Shown in pieces: positions 1-9,188 of a stretch of 64,000 nt of DNA. Source of the DNA: Cupriavidus basilensis (lineage in GTDB: Bacteria; Pseudomonadota; Gammaproteobacteria; Burkholderiales; Burkholderiaceae). Location of the stretch: positions 1 through 64,000 of the forward strand of contig NZ_JARJLM010000130.1 in NCBI RefSeq assembly GCF_029335485.1, read 5' to 3'. The position numbers and the translations under genes are program-made. A model generated the notes under the pieces. The model saw only the letters and a program-made list of their open reading frames with translations. It was not told where the DNA came from and made no database searches. Within the stretch, counting starts at the first letter, position 1, and every line of letters starts with the position of its first letter.

Positions 1-12
1 CACTGGCTACGG

Positions 13-1926
13 CTACGCCAGCAGCTTGTTGATGCGGCGCACGTAGGCCGACGGGTCCTCGAGCGTGCCGCCCTCGGACAGCAGGGCCTGGTCGAACAGC
101 ACATGCACGCGGTCGCCGAAGGCTTCGTCGGCGGGGCCCGCTTCCGCCAGCGCGCGCAGCTTCTGCACGAGCGCGTGGTCCGGGTTCAGTTCCAGGATGG
201 GCTGGGCGTCCGGCGCCTTCTGGCCGGCCTGCTTCAGCAGGCGCTGCAGGTAGCCGCTCATGTCGCCTTCGTCGGAAACCAGGCAGGAGGCCGACTCGGT
301 CAGGCGCAGCGTCACGCGCACGTCCTTGGCCTTGCCGTCCAGCACGGTCTTGGCGCGCTCCAGCACGTCCTTCCAGTCGCCTTCGGCCTTTTCCTGCTCG
401 GCCTTTTCGTCGGCATCGGCCAGCGTGCCCAGCTCCAGGTCGCCGCGGGCCACCGAGACCAGTTCCTTGCCGTCGAACTCGCGCAGGAAGGACAGCATCC
501 ACTCGTCCACGCGGTCGGTCAGCAGCAGCACCTCGATGCCCTTCTTGCGGAACACTTCCAGGTGCGGGCTCGACTTGGCCGCGGCCCAGCTATCGGCCGT
601 GACGTAGTAGATCTTGTCCTGGCCTTCCTTCATGCGGGCGACGTACGCGGCCAGCGCCACGCTCTGCTCGGCGTTGTCCTGGTGCGTGGAGGCGAAGCGC
701 AGCAGCTTGGAGATACGCTCCAGGTTGCCGGCGTCCTCGCCCAGGCCTTCCTTGAGCGCCTGGCCGAACTGCTGCCAGAAGGTGGTGTACTTGGCGCGTT
801 CGGCTTCGTCCTCGCTGTCGGCCAGCGTTTCCAGCATCGACAGCACGCGCTTGGTGCAGCCTTCGCGGATCGCCTTCACGTCGCGGCTTTCCTGCAGCAG
901 TTCGCGCGAGACGTTGAGCGGCAGGTCGGCCGAATCCACCACCCCCTTGACGAAGCGCAGGTAGGACGGCAGCAGCTGCTCGGCTTCGTCCATGATGAAG
1001 ACGCGCTTGACGTAGAGCTTGAGGCCGCCCTTGTGGTTGCGGTCCCACAGGTCGAACGGCGCGCGTGCCGGCACGTACAGCAGCTGGGTGTATTCGCTGC
1101 GGCCTTCGACGCGGTTGTGGGTGTAGGCCAGCGGCGCTTCGTTGTCGTGCGCGATGTGCTGGTAGAAGGCGGTGTACTGCTCTTCGGTGATATCCGACTT
1201 GGACCGCGTCCACAGGGCGCTCGCCTGGTTGACGCTTTCCCACTCGCCGGTGGCCTTGTAGGCGCTGGCCTCGGCATCCCACACCTCCTTGGGCATGCGG
1301 ATCGGCAGCGAGATATGGTCGGAATACTTCTGGATGATGCCCTTGAGCTTCCAGGCGGAGAGGAAATCGTCCTCGCCTTCGCGCAGGTGCAGCGTGATGG
1401 TGGAACCGCGCTCGGCACGGTCGATGGCGTCCACGCTGAACTCGCCGTCGCCGGCGCTTTCCCAGCGCACGGCTTCGCTGGCGGGCAGGCCGGCGCGGCG
1501 GGTTTCCACGGTGACCTTGTCGGCCACGATGAAGGCCGAGTAGAAGCCCACGCCGAACTGGCCGATCAGGGCAGCGTCCTTCTGCTGGTCGCCGGAGAGC
1601 TGCTGGAAGAATTCCTTGGTGCCCGAGCGGGCGATGGTGCCGAGGTTGCGGATGGCCTCGTCGCGGCTCATGCCGATGCCGTTGTCGGTGATCTTCAGCG
1701 TGCGCGCCGCGGGATCGGCCTCGATGCGGATGGCCAGATCGGCGTCGTTCTCGAGCAGGGCCGGATTGGCAATCGCCTCGAAGCGAAGCTTGTCGGTGGC
1801 GTCGGAAGCATTCGAAACCAGCTCGCGCAGGAAAATTTCCTTGTTGCTGTACAGCGAGTGGATCATCAGGTGCAGCAATTGCTTCACTTCCGCCTGGAAG
1901 CTCATCGTCTCGTGCGGTGCGGTCAT
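13..1926 (-). CDS. htpG: Chaperone protein HtpG (Hsp90 family)
   Basis: ATP-dependent cytosolic Hsp90 chaperone of 637 residues, the usual bacterial length. The N-terminal GHKL ATPase domain shows NASDATDKL (Mg/ATP site), DNGIGM and [11 protein letters not shown] (ATP lid). The middle and C-terminal dimerisation domains follow without interruption. The frame is open further upstream, but the ATG at 1926 is preceded by AGGAG at good spacing and begins [18 protein letters not shown], the family-typical N-terminus, so the longer reading is rejected. It is read alone on the minus strand, and the stop lies 13 bases from the window edge. Heat-shock control is expected for the family, but I see no convincing sigma-32 promoter. 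Confidence 0.97.
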   Translation of the reverse strand: MTAPHETMSFQAEVKQLLHLMIHSLYSNKEIFLRELVSNASDATDKLRFEAIANPALLENDADLAIRIEADPAARTLKITDNGIGMSRDEAIRNLGTIARSGTKEFFQQLSGDQQKDAALIGQFGVGFYSAFIVADKVTVETRRAGLPASEAVRWESAGDGEFSVDAIDRAERGSTITLHLREGEDDFLSAWKLKGIIQKYSDHISLPIRMPKEVWDAEASAYKATGEWESVNQASALWTRSKSDITEEQYTAFYQHIAHDNEAPLAYTHNRVEGRSEYTQLLYVPARAPFDLWDRNHKGGLKLYVKRVFIMDEAEQLLPSYLRFVKGVVDSADLPLNVSRELLQESRDVKAIREGCTKRVLSMLETLADSEDEAERAKYTTFWQQFGQALKEGLGEDAGNLERISKLLRFASTHQDNAEQSVALAAYVARMKEGQDKIYYVTADSWAAAKSSPHLEVFRKKGIEVLLLTDRVDEWMLSFLREFDGKELVSVARGDLELGTLADADEKAEQEKAEGDWKDVLERAKTVLDGKAKDVRVTLRLTESASCLVSDEGDMSGYLQRLLKQAGQKAPDAQPILELNPDHALVQKLRALAEAGPADEAFGDRVHVLFDQALLSEGGTLEDPSAYVRRINKLLA

Positions 1927-2035
1927 GGTTCTCCTCTTGGCAAACTTGGCTGACTTGGGAATCTTGGCAATGTGGCGGATCGGATACGGAAACGTCCGAA
2001 GAGGTTCCCGAATCCAGCCCGCACAGGGGCTTGGC

Positions 2036-2070
2036 GACACCGGGTGGCACCCCCGGTGCCGCCCGGTGTC
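2036..2070. repeat. Near-perfect 16-bp inverted repeat (hairpin)
   Basis: GACACCGGG at 2036-2044 pairs with CCCGGTGTC at 2062-2070. A nested GGCACC/GGTGCC stem (2046-2051, 2055-2060) leaves a 3-nt loop, and the two stems are joined by one T.G pair. It lies between the MocR gene stop and the htpG start, both on the minus strand. It has no T-run, so it is either a Rho-assisted or weak terminator for the MocR gene, or part of the htpG 5' region. Confidence 0.6.
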
Positions 2071-2136
2071 AGGCCGATGTCCGGAAACATAGGGGCGGCT
2101 GCGCGCTTTTCAAGATCCGGCGCGCCGCCATCCCGG

Positions 2137-3654
2137 CTAGCGCCGCTCCAGCTGGCGCGCCAGGAAGGCCAGCATGCCGGGATCCTGGCTGCTGGCCACG
2201 TTGAAGCGCATCCAGCCGGAGGGCATCTGGGACGGTGAAAACAGGCTGCCGGGGGCGAACAGGTAGCCCTCCTCGTGGCCGGCGGTGGCGATGGCGTTGG
2301 TATCCCGCCCGGTGTCCGCCCACAGGTACATGCCGGCATGCTGGCCGGGAAACAGGGACAGGCCGAGCCGCTCGATGGTGCGCCGGGTCTCGTCGCGGGC
2401 GCGGTCGAGCCGGTTGCGCACCCGTTCCACGTGCTTGCGGTAGTGCCCTTCCGTCAGCACCTTATAAAGCACACGCTCGTTGATCTCGGGTGAGGCCAGG
2501 CCCGCCAGCAGCTTGCTGTCGGTCAGGGTGGCGGCCAGTTCCGGATGGGCCGCGATAAAGCCCACGCGCAGGTTGGCGGCAAGCGTCTTGGAAAAGCTGC
2601 CCAGGTAGATCACGCGGCGCAACTGGTCCAGGCTGGCCAGCCGGGTGGCGACGTGGCCGGGCGGGCACAGGTCGCAGTAGATGTCGTCCTCGACGATCAG
2701 CAGGTCGTACTGCTCGGCCAGCCGCAGCAGCTGGAAGGCCTTGGCGGCCGACAGCGAGGTGCCGGTCGGGTTGTGCAGCACGGAATTGATCACCATCAGG
2801 CGTGGCCGGCGCGCCTGCAGGATACGCTCCAGCGCCTCCAGGTCCGGGCCTTCGGCGGTATAGGGCATGCCGATCAGCTGCGCGCCCTGCGCGGCGAAGC
2901 GGCCGAACATGACGAACCAGGCCGGATCGCCCACCAGCACCGCGTCGCCCGGACGCAGGTAGAGCCGGGCAATCAGGTCGAGCGCCTGGGTGATGCCGGA
3001 GGTCAGCACGATCTGGTCGGGGGTGGCGCCGATCTCCAGCTCCGCCAGGCGGTTGCGCAACTGCTGGCGCAGCGGCAGGAAGCCCTGCGGCGTGCCGCTG
3101 GCCAGGAAATGGCTGCCCGGCTGGCGGCCCAGGCCGCGCAGCGCGCTGGCGATCAGTTCGCCATCGAGCCAGTCGTTGGGCAGGAAGCCCATGCCAGGCG
3201 ACTTATAGGGCTCGGTCGAGTGGAACATGCTGCGCAGCAGCCAGGTCACGTCGATATTGCGCGCACCGTTGGCCACCGGCGCCACCGGCGTCACCTGCGG
3301 AGTCCGTTCGCGCACATAGAAGCCCGAGCCGCGGCGGGATTCCAGGTAGCCCAGCGCCACCAGCCGCTCGTAGGCCTCGACCACGGTGAAGCGGGAGATG
3401 CCCTTTTCCTGCGCGAGCTGGCGGATCGAGGGCATGCGCATGCCGGCACGGAACACCCGCTCGTCGATGCGCAGCCGCGCCCATTCGGTCAGCTGCTCCA
3501 CCAGCGTCATCTGCGCCGAGGGCACCGGATCGGGCATGCGCTCGGTGGGCGGCGGCAGCACCAGGCGCAGGGAGCGCGCCTTTTCGGCGGCCGGCGTGAC
3601 CGCCGCGGCTCCTTTATCCTCGAGGCCTGGCGCCATCGGATCCTTGCTGCTCAT
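2137..3654 (-). CDS. MocR-type (GntR/aminotransferase) transcriptional regulator, PLP-dependent
   Basis: A 505-residue regulator with an N-terminal winged-helix GntR domain (about residues 45-115, including MPSIRQLAQEKGISRFTVVEAY) joined to a fold-type I aminotransferase-like domain. The domain carries the PLP lysine motif GSFSKTLAANLRVGF. MocR/PdxR proteins use PLP or a PLP-amino-acid adduct as effector. The start at 3654 is chosen because GGGAGC lies just upstream and because the longer frame would run through the operator-like repeats. It is divergent from the VOC gene across about 85 bp, the usual MocR arrangement, so it probably controls itself and the genes at 3740 onward. The exact ligand cannot be read from the sequence. 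Confidence 0.9.
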   Translation of the reverse strand: MSSKDPMAPGLEDKGAAAVTPAAEKARSLRLVLPPPTERMPDPVPSAQMTLVEQLTEWARLRIDERVFRAGMRMPSIRQLAQEKGISRFTVVEAYERLVALGYLESRRGSGFYVRERTPQVTPVAPVANGARNIDVTWLLRSMFHSTEPYKSPGMGFLPNDWLDGELIASALRGLGRQPGSHFLASGTPQGFLPLRQQLRNRLAELEIGATPDQIVLTSGITQALDLIARLYLRPGDAVLVGDPAWFVMFGRFAAQGAQLIGMPYTAEGPDLEALERILQARRPRLMVINSVLHNPTGTSLSAAKAFQLLRLAEQYDLLIVEDDIYCDLCPPGHVATRLASLDQLRRVIYLGSFSKTLAANLRVGFIAAHPELAATLTDSKLLAGLASPEINERVLYKVLTEGHYRKHVERVRNRLDRARDETRRTIERLGLSLFPGQHAGMYLWADTGRDTNAIATAGHEEGYLFAPGSLFSPSQMPSGWMRFNVASSQDPGMLAFLARQLERR

Positions 3655-3669
3655 TGCCTTGCTCCCGCC

Positions 3670-3713
3670 ACTGTACTGAGAATGTTCTGCATAACTGTAT
3701 CGGTACTGTACCG
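3670..3713. promoter_or_regulatory. Candidate MocR operator: three ACTGTA direct repeats
   Basis: ACTGTACTG (3670-3678), ACTGTATCG (3694-3702) and ACTGTACCG (3705-3713) are tandem direct repeats. The last two start 11 bp apart, one helical turn. CGGTACTGTACCG at 3701-3713 is also a perfect 13-bp dyad. MocR regulators such as PdxR and GabR bind direct repeats of this kind between divergent genes. Assignment to the adjacent regulator is inference. Confidence 0.6.
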
Positions 3714-3739
3714 ACAACCTTGTCTACCATCAACACACA

Positions 3740-4423
3740 ATGACAATCGCCCTCGACCATCTCGTGATCGCCGCCCCCACGCTTGCCGCGGGGGCGCAGC
3801 ACGTCGCCGACGCACTTGGCGTGGCGCCCCAGCCAGGCGGTGCGCACCCGGGCATGGGCACGCACAATTGCCTGCTGGGCCTGTTCGGCGGGGCCTACCT
3901 GGAGGTGATCGCCATCGATCCAGAGGCGCCGCCCCCGGCCCGCCCGCGCTGGTTCGGCATGGACACCGAGGCAGTACAGGCGCGGCTGCGCCATGGCCCC
4001 TTCCTGCTGCACTGGGTCGCGCGGGTGGAGCGGCCGACCGACCTGTCCCTGTGGCAGGCGCAGTATCCCGGGCGCATCGCGCCGGTCATCCCGATGACCC
4101 GCGGCGACCTGCGCTGGCGTATCACCGTGCCCGAAGACGGCAGCCTGCCGGCATGGCCGGCTGACGACGTGGGTGGCGCGGCGATCCCGGGCGACGGCAT
4201 CCTCCCCACGCTGATCCAGTGGGATGTAGCGACCCATCCTTCGTCCCGGCTGCCGAACCAGGGCCTGGCGCTGCGCTCGCTGCGGGCGCGCCATCCGCAG
4301 GCGGCCCGGCTTGCCGAAGCCATGCAATGGCTGGGCGGCGGCCCGTTCGTCCCGGAGGCGTCCACCCTCGCGGAACTGAGCGCGGAGATAGAAACGCCCG
4401 ACGGCGTGCGCACGCTGCGCTGA
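3740..4423 (+). CDS. VOC/glyoxalase-like domain protein
   Basis: A 227-residue protein beginning MTIALDHLVIAAPTLAAG, the usual first strand and helix of a VOC (glyoxalase-like, Glyoxalase_3 type) fold. LDHL supplies the typical first metal-ligand His and LEVIAID resembles a later ligand strand. Family members are metal-dependent isomerases or dioxygenases, or cofactor-binding proteins, and the substrate here is unknown. It is the first gene divergent from the MocR regulator, with the repeated operator just upstream, so it is the best candidate regulatory target. Confidence 0.75.
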   Translation: MTIALDHLVIAAPTLAAGAQHVADALGVAPQPGGAHPGMGTHNCLLGLFGGAYLEVIAIDPEAPPPARPRWFGMDTEAVQARLRHGPFLLHWVARVERPTDLSLWQAQYPGRIAPVIPMTRGDLRWRITVPEDGSLPAWPADDVGGAAIPGDGILPTLIQWDVATHPSSRLPNQGLALRSLRARHPQAARLAEAMQWLGGGPFVPEASTLAELSAEIETPDGVRTLR

Positions 4424-4489
4424 CCCAGGTGCGCCGTAGCGAGAGACCAGCACCAGACAACAACCACTGCCGCACAGGAGACCCGACCG

Positions 4490-5206
4490 ATGTCCTCCAC
4501 CCACAAACGCTTCGACGACGACGCCTATCTGGGCAACTGCACCGCCACCGTGGTGGCCGTGCACGCCGGCGGCATCGAGCTCGACCAGACCGTGTGCTAC
4601 GCGCGCAGCGGCGGCCAGGCGGGCGATACCGGTACGCTCAAGCTCGCCAACGGCGCCACCATTGCCTTGCTGGAAACGGTGCACGCCCCGGATCGCAGCC
4701 ATATCCTGCACGTGCCCGAGCCTGGCGCCGCGCTGCCGGAGCCTGGCGACATCGTCGCCGTCGCCATCGACTGGGAACGCCGCCACCGGCTGATGCGGCT
4801 GCACACCTGCCTGCACCTGCTGGGTTCGCTGATCCCGGTGCCGGTGACCGGCTGCGGCATCTCGCCCGACTCGGCACGCATCGACTTCGACCTGCCTGAA
4901 TCCACGCTGGACAAAGCCGTGCTCACCGAGCGGCTCAACGCGCTGATCAGCGCCGACAGCCGCGTCGGCATCGAACGCATCACGCCCGAGGCGCTGGCGG
5001 CGCAGCCGGAGCTGGTGCGCACCGTGGGCGCGGCGCCGCCGGCCGGCAGCGGTGCCATCCGCATCATCGACATCCCCGGCGTGGACCGCCAGCCCTGCGG
5101 CGGCACCCATGTCGCGGCCACCGGCGAGATCGGTCGGGTGGTGGTAACCAAGATCGAGAAGAAGAGCCGTACCAACCGCCGCGTGGTCGTGCAGTTCGCA
5201 GCGTGA
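4490..5206 (+). CDS. Alanyl-tRNA editing protein, AlaX type
   Basis: A 238-residue free-standing homologue of the AlaRS editing domain, which hydrolyses Ser- or Gly-tRNA(Ala) in the cytosol. The zinc/catalytic motifs are visible: RLHTCLHLL (HxxxH) near residue 105 and QPCGGTHVA near residue 200. An N-terminal segment resembles the AlaRS C-Ala/editing junction (ARSGGQAGDTG). CAGGAG precedes the ATG at good distance. It sits between the VOC gene and a LysE exporter on the same strand. With RidA downstream, this suggests a shared role in limiting damage from serine or its products, which is an inference. Confidence 0.93.
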   Translation: MSSTHKRFDDDAYLGNCTATVVAVHAGGIELDQTVCYARSGGQAGDTGTLKLANGATIALLETVHAPDRSHILHVPEPGAALPEPGDIVAVAIDWERRHRLMRLHTCLHLLGSLIPVPVTGCGISPDSARIDFDLPESTLDKAVLTERLNALISADSRVGIERITPEALAAQPELVRTVGAAPPAGSGAIRIIDIPGVDRQPCGGTHVAATGEIGRVVVTKIEKKSRTNRRVVVQFAA

Positions 5207-5213
5207 CAAGGGC

Positions 5214-5867
5214 ATGGCCACCATGCTCTTTGACCCTGCCCTGCTGACCGGGCTGTCGGCGGCCCAGTTCGTTGCACTGCTGTCGCTGATGACGGTGGGC
5301 TCGTTCACGCCCGGCCCCAACACCACCATCGCCGCCGTCACCGGCGCCAACTTCGGCCTGCGCGCCACCCTGCCCCATTGCGTGGGCGTGGCGTTCGGCT
5401 TCGCCAGCATCCTGGCGCTATGCGCGGCCGGCGTGGGTGCGCTGGTGCTGGCCAGCCCCACGCTGGCGCTGCTGGTGCACGTGGCCGGCGTGCTTTACCT
5501 GCTGTGGCTGGCGCTCAAGCTGGCGCGCAGCACCACGCTGTCCGACAAGCAGGTGCTGCGCCCGCTGTCGGCGTGGCAATCGGCGGTGCTGCAGTACGCC
5601 AATATCAAGGCCTGGATGCTGGCGCTGGCAACGGCCGCCTCGTACGTGGCCGGCGCCCAGTCGCCGTTGCACCGGGCCTTGCTGGTCTGCGCGGTGTTCG
5701 GCGTGTTCGGTTTTGTCAGCAACGGCGTGTACGGCGTGATCGGCGCCTCGCTGCGGCAATGGCTGCAGGTGGGCCATCGCATCCGCTGGTTCAACCGTGG
5801 CATGGGACTGGCGCTCGCGCTGACCGCGCTGTGGATCGCGCTCGCCGGGCGACCGGCCCTTCACTGA
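5214..5867 (+). CDS. LysE/RhtB-family amino-acid exporter
   Basis: A 217-residue inner-membrane protein with about six hydrophobic segments. It carries the hallmark LysE motif GSFTPGPNTTIAAVTGANFG near residue 30, which is diagnostic of the LysE/RhtB/ArgO exporters of amino acids. It starts 8 nt after the alaX stop, so it is almost certainly co-transcribed. A second in-frame ATG at 5223 is an equally plausible start. The exported amino acid cannot be deduced. Confidence 0.9.
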   Translation: MATMLFDPALLTGLSAAQFVALLSLMTVGSFTPGPNTTIAAVTGANFGLRATLPHCVGVAFGFASILALCAAGVGALVLASPTLALLVHVAGVLYLLWLALKLARSTTLSDKQVLRPLSAWQSAVLQYANIKAWMLALATAASYVAGAQSPLHRALLVCAVFGVFGFVSNGVYGVIGASLRQWLQVGHRIRWFNRGMGLALALTALWIALAGRPALH

Positions 5868-5876
5868 CGACCGGCC

Positions 5877-6884
5877 ATGACTGCCAGATCCGCACCCGTT
5901 GCGCACCGCGCCGCTGCTGCCCACGATAGCGGCCATGGCGGCGGCATGCTGCTCGGCTTTATCGGCGTGGCCGTGTTCAGCCAGACCTTGCCCTTCACCC
6001 GCATGGCGGTGGCGGAACTGGACGCGACCTTCGTCGCACTTGGCCGCGCCGTGGTGGCCGCGCTGCTGGCGCTGGCGCTGCTATGGCAGCGCGGCGCCTT
6101 CGCCGGCACGCGCCGGCCCCGCGGCGGCCAGTGGTGGCGCCTGGCGGTGACCGCCTGCGGCGTGGTGGTCGGCTTTCCACTGTTTTCCTCGCTGGCCATG
6201 CGCGAAGTGCCGGCCGGCCATGGCGCCATCATTACCGGCCTGCTGCCGCTGGCCACCGCGGTCTTTGCCGCCTGGTTCGGCCGCGAGCGGCCCTCGCCCG
6301 CGTTCTGGCTGTCGGCCGCCATCGGCAGCGCGCTGGTGATCGCCTTTGCCCTGTGGCAGGGCGCCGGCGGACTGCAGCATGCCGACTGGCTGCTGTTCGC
6401 GGCCATGGTGCTGGGCGCGCTGGGCTATGCCGAGGGCGGCAAGCTATCGCGCGAACTGGGCGGACTGGAAACGATCAGCTGGGCGCTGGTGGTGGCGCTG
6501 CCGCTGCTGCTGCCCGCGGTGGCATGGCTCGGCCTGCGGCACCTCGATCAAATCGCCGCCGCCTCGCCGCGCGCCTGGCTCGGCATGGGCTATGTGTCGG
6601 TGTTCTCGATGTTCATCGGCTTCCTGTTCTGGTACGGCGGGCTTGCAAAAGGCGGCGTGGCGCGCGTGGGCCAGATACAATTGCTGCAGCCGTTCCTCAC
6701 GCTGGCGGGCGGCGCCCTGATGCTGGCCGAGCCGCTCGATGCCATCACCCTCGCTTTCGCGGTGGCGGTGATCGGCGTGGTGGCGCTGGGCCGCCGAACC
6801 GCCGTGCGCAGCGCGCCCGCGGGCTCCCTGCCCACGCCGGCCGTCGAAGAACCCCACCCCTTCCCCACGGGACGATCCCACTGA
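5877..6884 (+). CDS. EamA (DMT superfamily) transporter
   Basis: A 335-residue membrane protein with two EamA repeats and about ten hydrophobic helices, typical of drug/metabolite exporters such as RhtA or YdcZ-like permeases. Features include FSQTLPFTRMAV in the first repeat and FLFWYGGLAKGGVARVGQ in the second. The N- and C-terminal ends are hydrophilic and variable. It begins 9 nt after the lysE-like stop and ends 11 nt before ridA, so it is part of the same operon. It is probably a metabolite exporter with unknown substrate. Confidence 0.88.
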   Translation: MTARSAPVAHRAAAAHDSGHGGGMLLGFIGVAVFSQTLPFTRMAVAELDATFVALGRAVVAALLALALLWQRGAFAGTRRPRGGQWWRLAVTACGVVVGFPLFSSLAMREVPAGHGAIITGLLPLATAVFAAWFGRERPSPAFWLSAAIGSALVIAFALWQGAGGLQHADWLLFAAMVLGALGYAEGGKLSRELGGLETISWALVVALPLLLPAVAWLGLRHLDQIAAASPRAWLGMGYVSVFSMFIGFLFWYGGLAKGGVARVGQIQLLQPFLTLAGGALMLAEPLDAITLAFAVAVIGVVALGRRTAVRSAPAGSLPTPAVEEPHPFPTGRSH

Positions 6885-6895
6885 CTGGAGACCCT

Positions 6896-7354
6896 ATGTC
6901 CGTCTACGACACCCTTGCCCGCCTCGGCATCGAACTGCCCACCGCCGGCGCCCCGGCCGCCGCCTATGTGATGGCCGCGCAAACCGGCAACACCGTATTC
7001 CTTTCCGGCCACATCGCCCGCAAGGATGGCAAGCCGTGGGTGGGCAAGCTAGGCAAGGACCTCACCACGGAAGACGGCAAGGCCGCCGCACGCGCCATCG
7101 CCGTGGACCTGCTTGCCACGCTGCATGCCCACCTGGGCGGCGACCTGAACCGCGTCACCCGCATCGTCAAGGTGATGAGCCTGGTGAACTCCACGCAGGA
7201 GTTCACCGAGCAGCACCTGGTCACCAATGGTGCCTCGGAATTCCTGGCGGAAGTCTTTGGCGACACGGGCAAGCATGCCCGCAGCGCCTTCGGCGTGGCG
7301 CAGATCCCGCTGGGCGCCTGCGTCGAGATCGAGATGATCGTCGAAGTAAAGTAA
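6896..7354 (+). CDS. RidA-family protein (YjgF/YER057c/UK114)
   Basis: A 152-residue Rid-family protein. Classical RidA is a trimeric imine/enamine deaminase that clears 2-aminoacrylate produced by PLP enzymes. The C-terminal block ARSAFGVAQIPLGACVEIEM contains the conserved Arg and the VEIE motif. At 152 residues it is longer than RidA proper (about 128) and resembles the YjgF-like subgroup 1, so deaminase activity is likely but not assured. CTGGAG precedes the ATG. It follows the two exporters and precedes the cupin and aminotransferase genes. Confidence 0.88.
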   Translation: MSVYDTLARLGIELPTAGAPAAAYVMAAQTGNTVFLSGHIARKDGKPWVGKLGKDLTTEDGKAAARAIAVDLLATLHAHLGGDLNRVTRIVKVMSLVNSTQEFTEQHLVTNGASEFLAEVFGDTGKHARSAFGVAQIPLGACVEIEMIVEVK

Positions 7355-7454
7355 GCAAGGCAAGCAAAGTGAAGTGAAGAAAGGGGGCAGGCATGCGCGC
7401 CGGACAGCGCGGCCCGCTCTCCGCCTCTGGCAAGCAAAAGCACCCACCCCACAC

Positions 7455-7784
7455 ATGCGCATCGACAACCTGCCTTTCGGCACCACCGACTGGTCCGATA
7501 TCACCCCGACCCGCCACCCCGGCGACAGCGGGGAAGCCCTCTGGCGCACCCGCCAGTTCGGCGACATCCGCGTTCGCATGGTGGAGTATTCTGCCGGGTA
7601 TCTCGCCGATCACTGGTGCACCAAGGGGCACATCCTCTTTGTGCTGGAAGGCGAGCTGCATACCGAGCTGGAAGACGGCCGGCACTTCGTGCTCCGCGCG
7701 GGCACGAGCTACCAGGTTGCCGACCACGCCGAACCGCACCGTTCGTCCACACCGACCGGCGCTCGGCTTTTTATCGTTGACTGA
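7455..7784 (+). CDS. DHCW-motif cupin-fold protein
   Basis: A 109-residue single-domain cupin. The signature ADHWCTKGHILFVLEGEL (the DHxCx motif after which the small family is named) lies around residues 50-67, followed by a second barrel half ending RLFIVD. The longer frame from 7374 starts in low-quality sequence without a ribosome site, so the ATG at 7455 (MRIDNLPFGTTDW) is used. Function is unknown; cupins of this size bind a metal and may be isomerases or sensors. It lies between ridA and the aminotransferase gene on the same strand. Confidence 0.82.
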   Translation: MRIDNLPFGTTDWSDITPTRHPGDSGEALWRTRQFGDIRVRMVEYSAGYLADHWCTKGHILFVLEGELHTELEDGRHFVLRAGTSYQVADHAEPHRSSTPTGARLFIVD

Positions 7785-7820
7785 GTCGATGCCACTCGAC
7801 TCCCACACCAAGAGAACATC

Positions 7821-9008
7821 ATGAACTGGGCCATCTCCCGCCGGGCGCAACAGTTGACCAGCTCGGCCATCCGCGAAATCCTGAAAGTCACCGAGCGTCC
7901 GGAAGTCATTTCCTTCGCCGGTGGCCTGCCCTCCCCTGCCACCTTCCCGGTGGCGGCCATGGAACAGGCGGTGGCCCGGATCTTCGCCGGCAACCCGCAG
8001 GCGGCACTGCAATACGCCGCCACCGAAGGCTACCTGCCGCTGCGCGAATTCATCGCCAAGCGCCACAACGTCGGCGTGGAGCGCGTGCTGATCACCACCG
8101 GTTCGCAGCAGGCGCTGGACCTGATCGCCAAGGTGCTGATCGATCCGGGCAGCCCGATCCTGGTGGAAACGCCGAGCTACCTCGGCGCGCTGCAAGCCTT
8201 CTCGCTGTTCGAGCCGGAATTCGTCTCCGTGCCGGGCGACGACAAGAGCCTGCTGCCGGAAGCCCTCACCCCCGAGCTGACCGCCGGCGCGCGCTTCCTC
8301 TACGCCCTGCCGAACTTCCAGAACCCCACCGGCCGCCGCATGCCGCTGGAGCGCCGCCAGGCGCTGGTGGCGCGCGCGCGCGAACTGGGCGTGCTGCTGA
8401 TCGAGGACGATCCCTACGGCGAACTGAGCTACCACGGCGACCAGTTGCCGAGCCTGCTGTCGATGAACCCCGACGGCGTGATCTACATGGGCTCGTTCTC
8501 CAAGATCCTCGCCCCCGGCCTGCGCCTGGGCTTCGTGATCGCGCCGCCCGACCTGCACTTCAAGCTGTGCCAGGCCAAGCAGGCTTCCGACCTGCACACC
8601 CCCAGCTTCACGCAGATCCTGGCGTACGAGGTGGTGCGCGACGGCTTGCTGGACACGCACATCCCGACCATCCGCGAGCTCTACGGCAAGCAATGCCAGG
8701 CCATGCTGGATTCGCTGGCCCGCCACATGCCCGAGGGCGTGACCTGGAACGCGCCGGAAGGCGGCATGTTCATCTGGATGGAGCTGCCCGAAGGACTGGA
8801 CAGCATGGAGATCCTGCAGGAGGCGGTCAAGCGCAATGTGGCCTATGTGCCGGGCGCACCGTTCTACGCCAGCAACCCGCGCCGCAATGCGCTGCGGCTG
8901 GCCTTCGTCACGGTGTCGCCGGAGCGCATCGAGCAAGGCGTGACCATCCTCGGCGAAGTGTTCCGCGCAGCGATCGCCAAGCAAGCACCTCAAGCCAAGG
9001 CAGCCTGA
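7821..9008 (+). CDS. PLP-dependent aminotransferase, class I/II (2-aminoadipate/MocR-like type)
   Basis: A 395-residue fold-type I aminotransferase of the LysN/ARO8-like group. Visible elements are SFAGGLPSPATFP at the N-terminus, TTGSQQALDLIAKV, NFQNPTGRRM, IEDDPYGELSY, and the PLP lysine in GSFSKILAPGLRLGF. The group accepts broad substrates including aromatic, branched and 2-aminoadipate amino acids, with 2-oxoglutarate. It is the last gene of the run that starts at 3740 and is preceded by a 36-nt spacer. The substrate is not determinable from sequence. Confidence 0.92.
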   Translation: MNWAISRRAQQLTSSAIREILKVTERPEVISFAGGLPSPATFPVAAMEQAVARIFAGNPQAALQYAATEGYLPLREFIAKRHNVGVERVLITTGSQQALDLIAKVLIDPGSPILVETPSYLGALQAFSLFEPEFVSVPGDDKSLLPEALTPELTAGARFLYALPNFQNPTGRRMPLERRQALVARARELGVLLIEDDPYGELSYHGDQLPSLLSMNPDGVIYMGSFSKILAPGLRLGFVIAPPDLHFKLCQAKQASDLHTPSFTQILAYEVVRDGLLDTHIPTIRELYGKQCQAMLDSLARHMPEGVTWNAPEGGMFIWMELPEGLDSMEILQEAVKRNVAYVPGAPFYASNPRRNALRLAFVTVSPERIEQGVTILGEVFRAAIAKQAPQAKAA

Positions 9009-9188
9009 GCAAGGCCGCCTGAGGCACTGCGCCAGCGGCGCAGATGCGCACCGGGCCGGCGGCCCGGTGCGCGGCACGGATACTTCTCCCTACCGGTTTC
9101 TCGGCGGCGGGCTTCATGGCAAGATAGCGGCCATCACACCCGTCAGCCCGGGCCGCGGCGCGGCCCAAGCCATAAGGAGAAGATCTTC

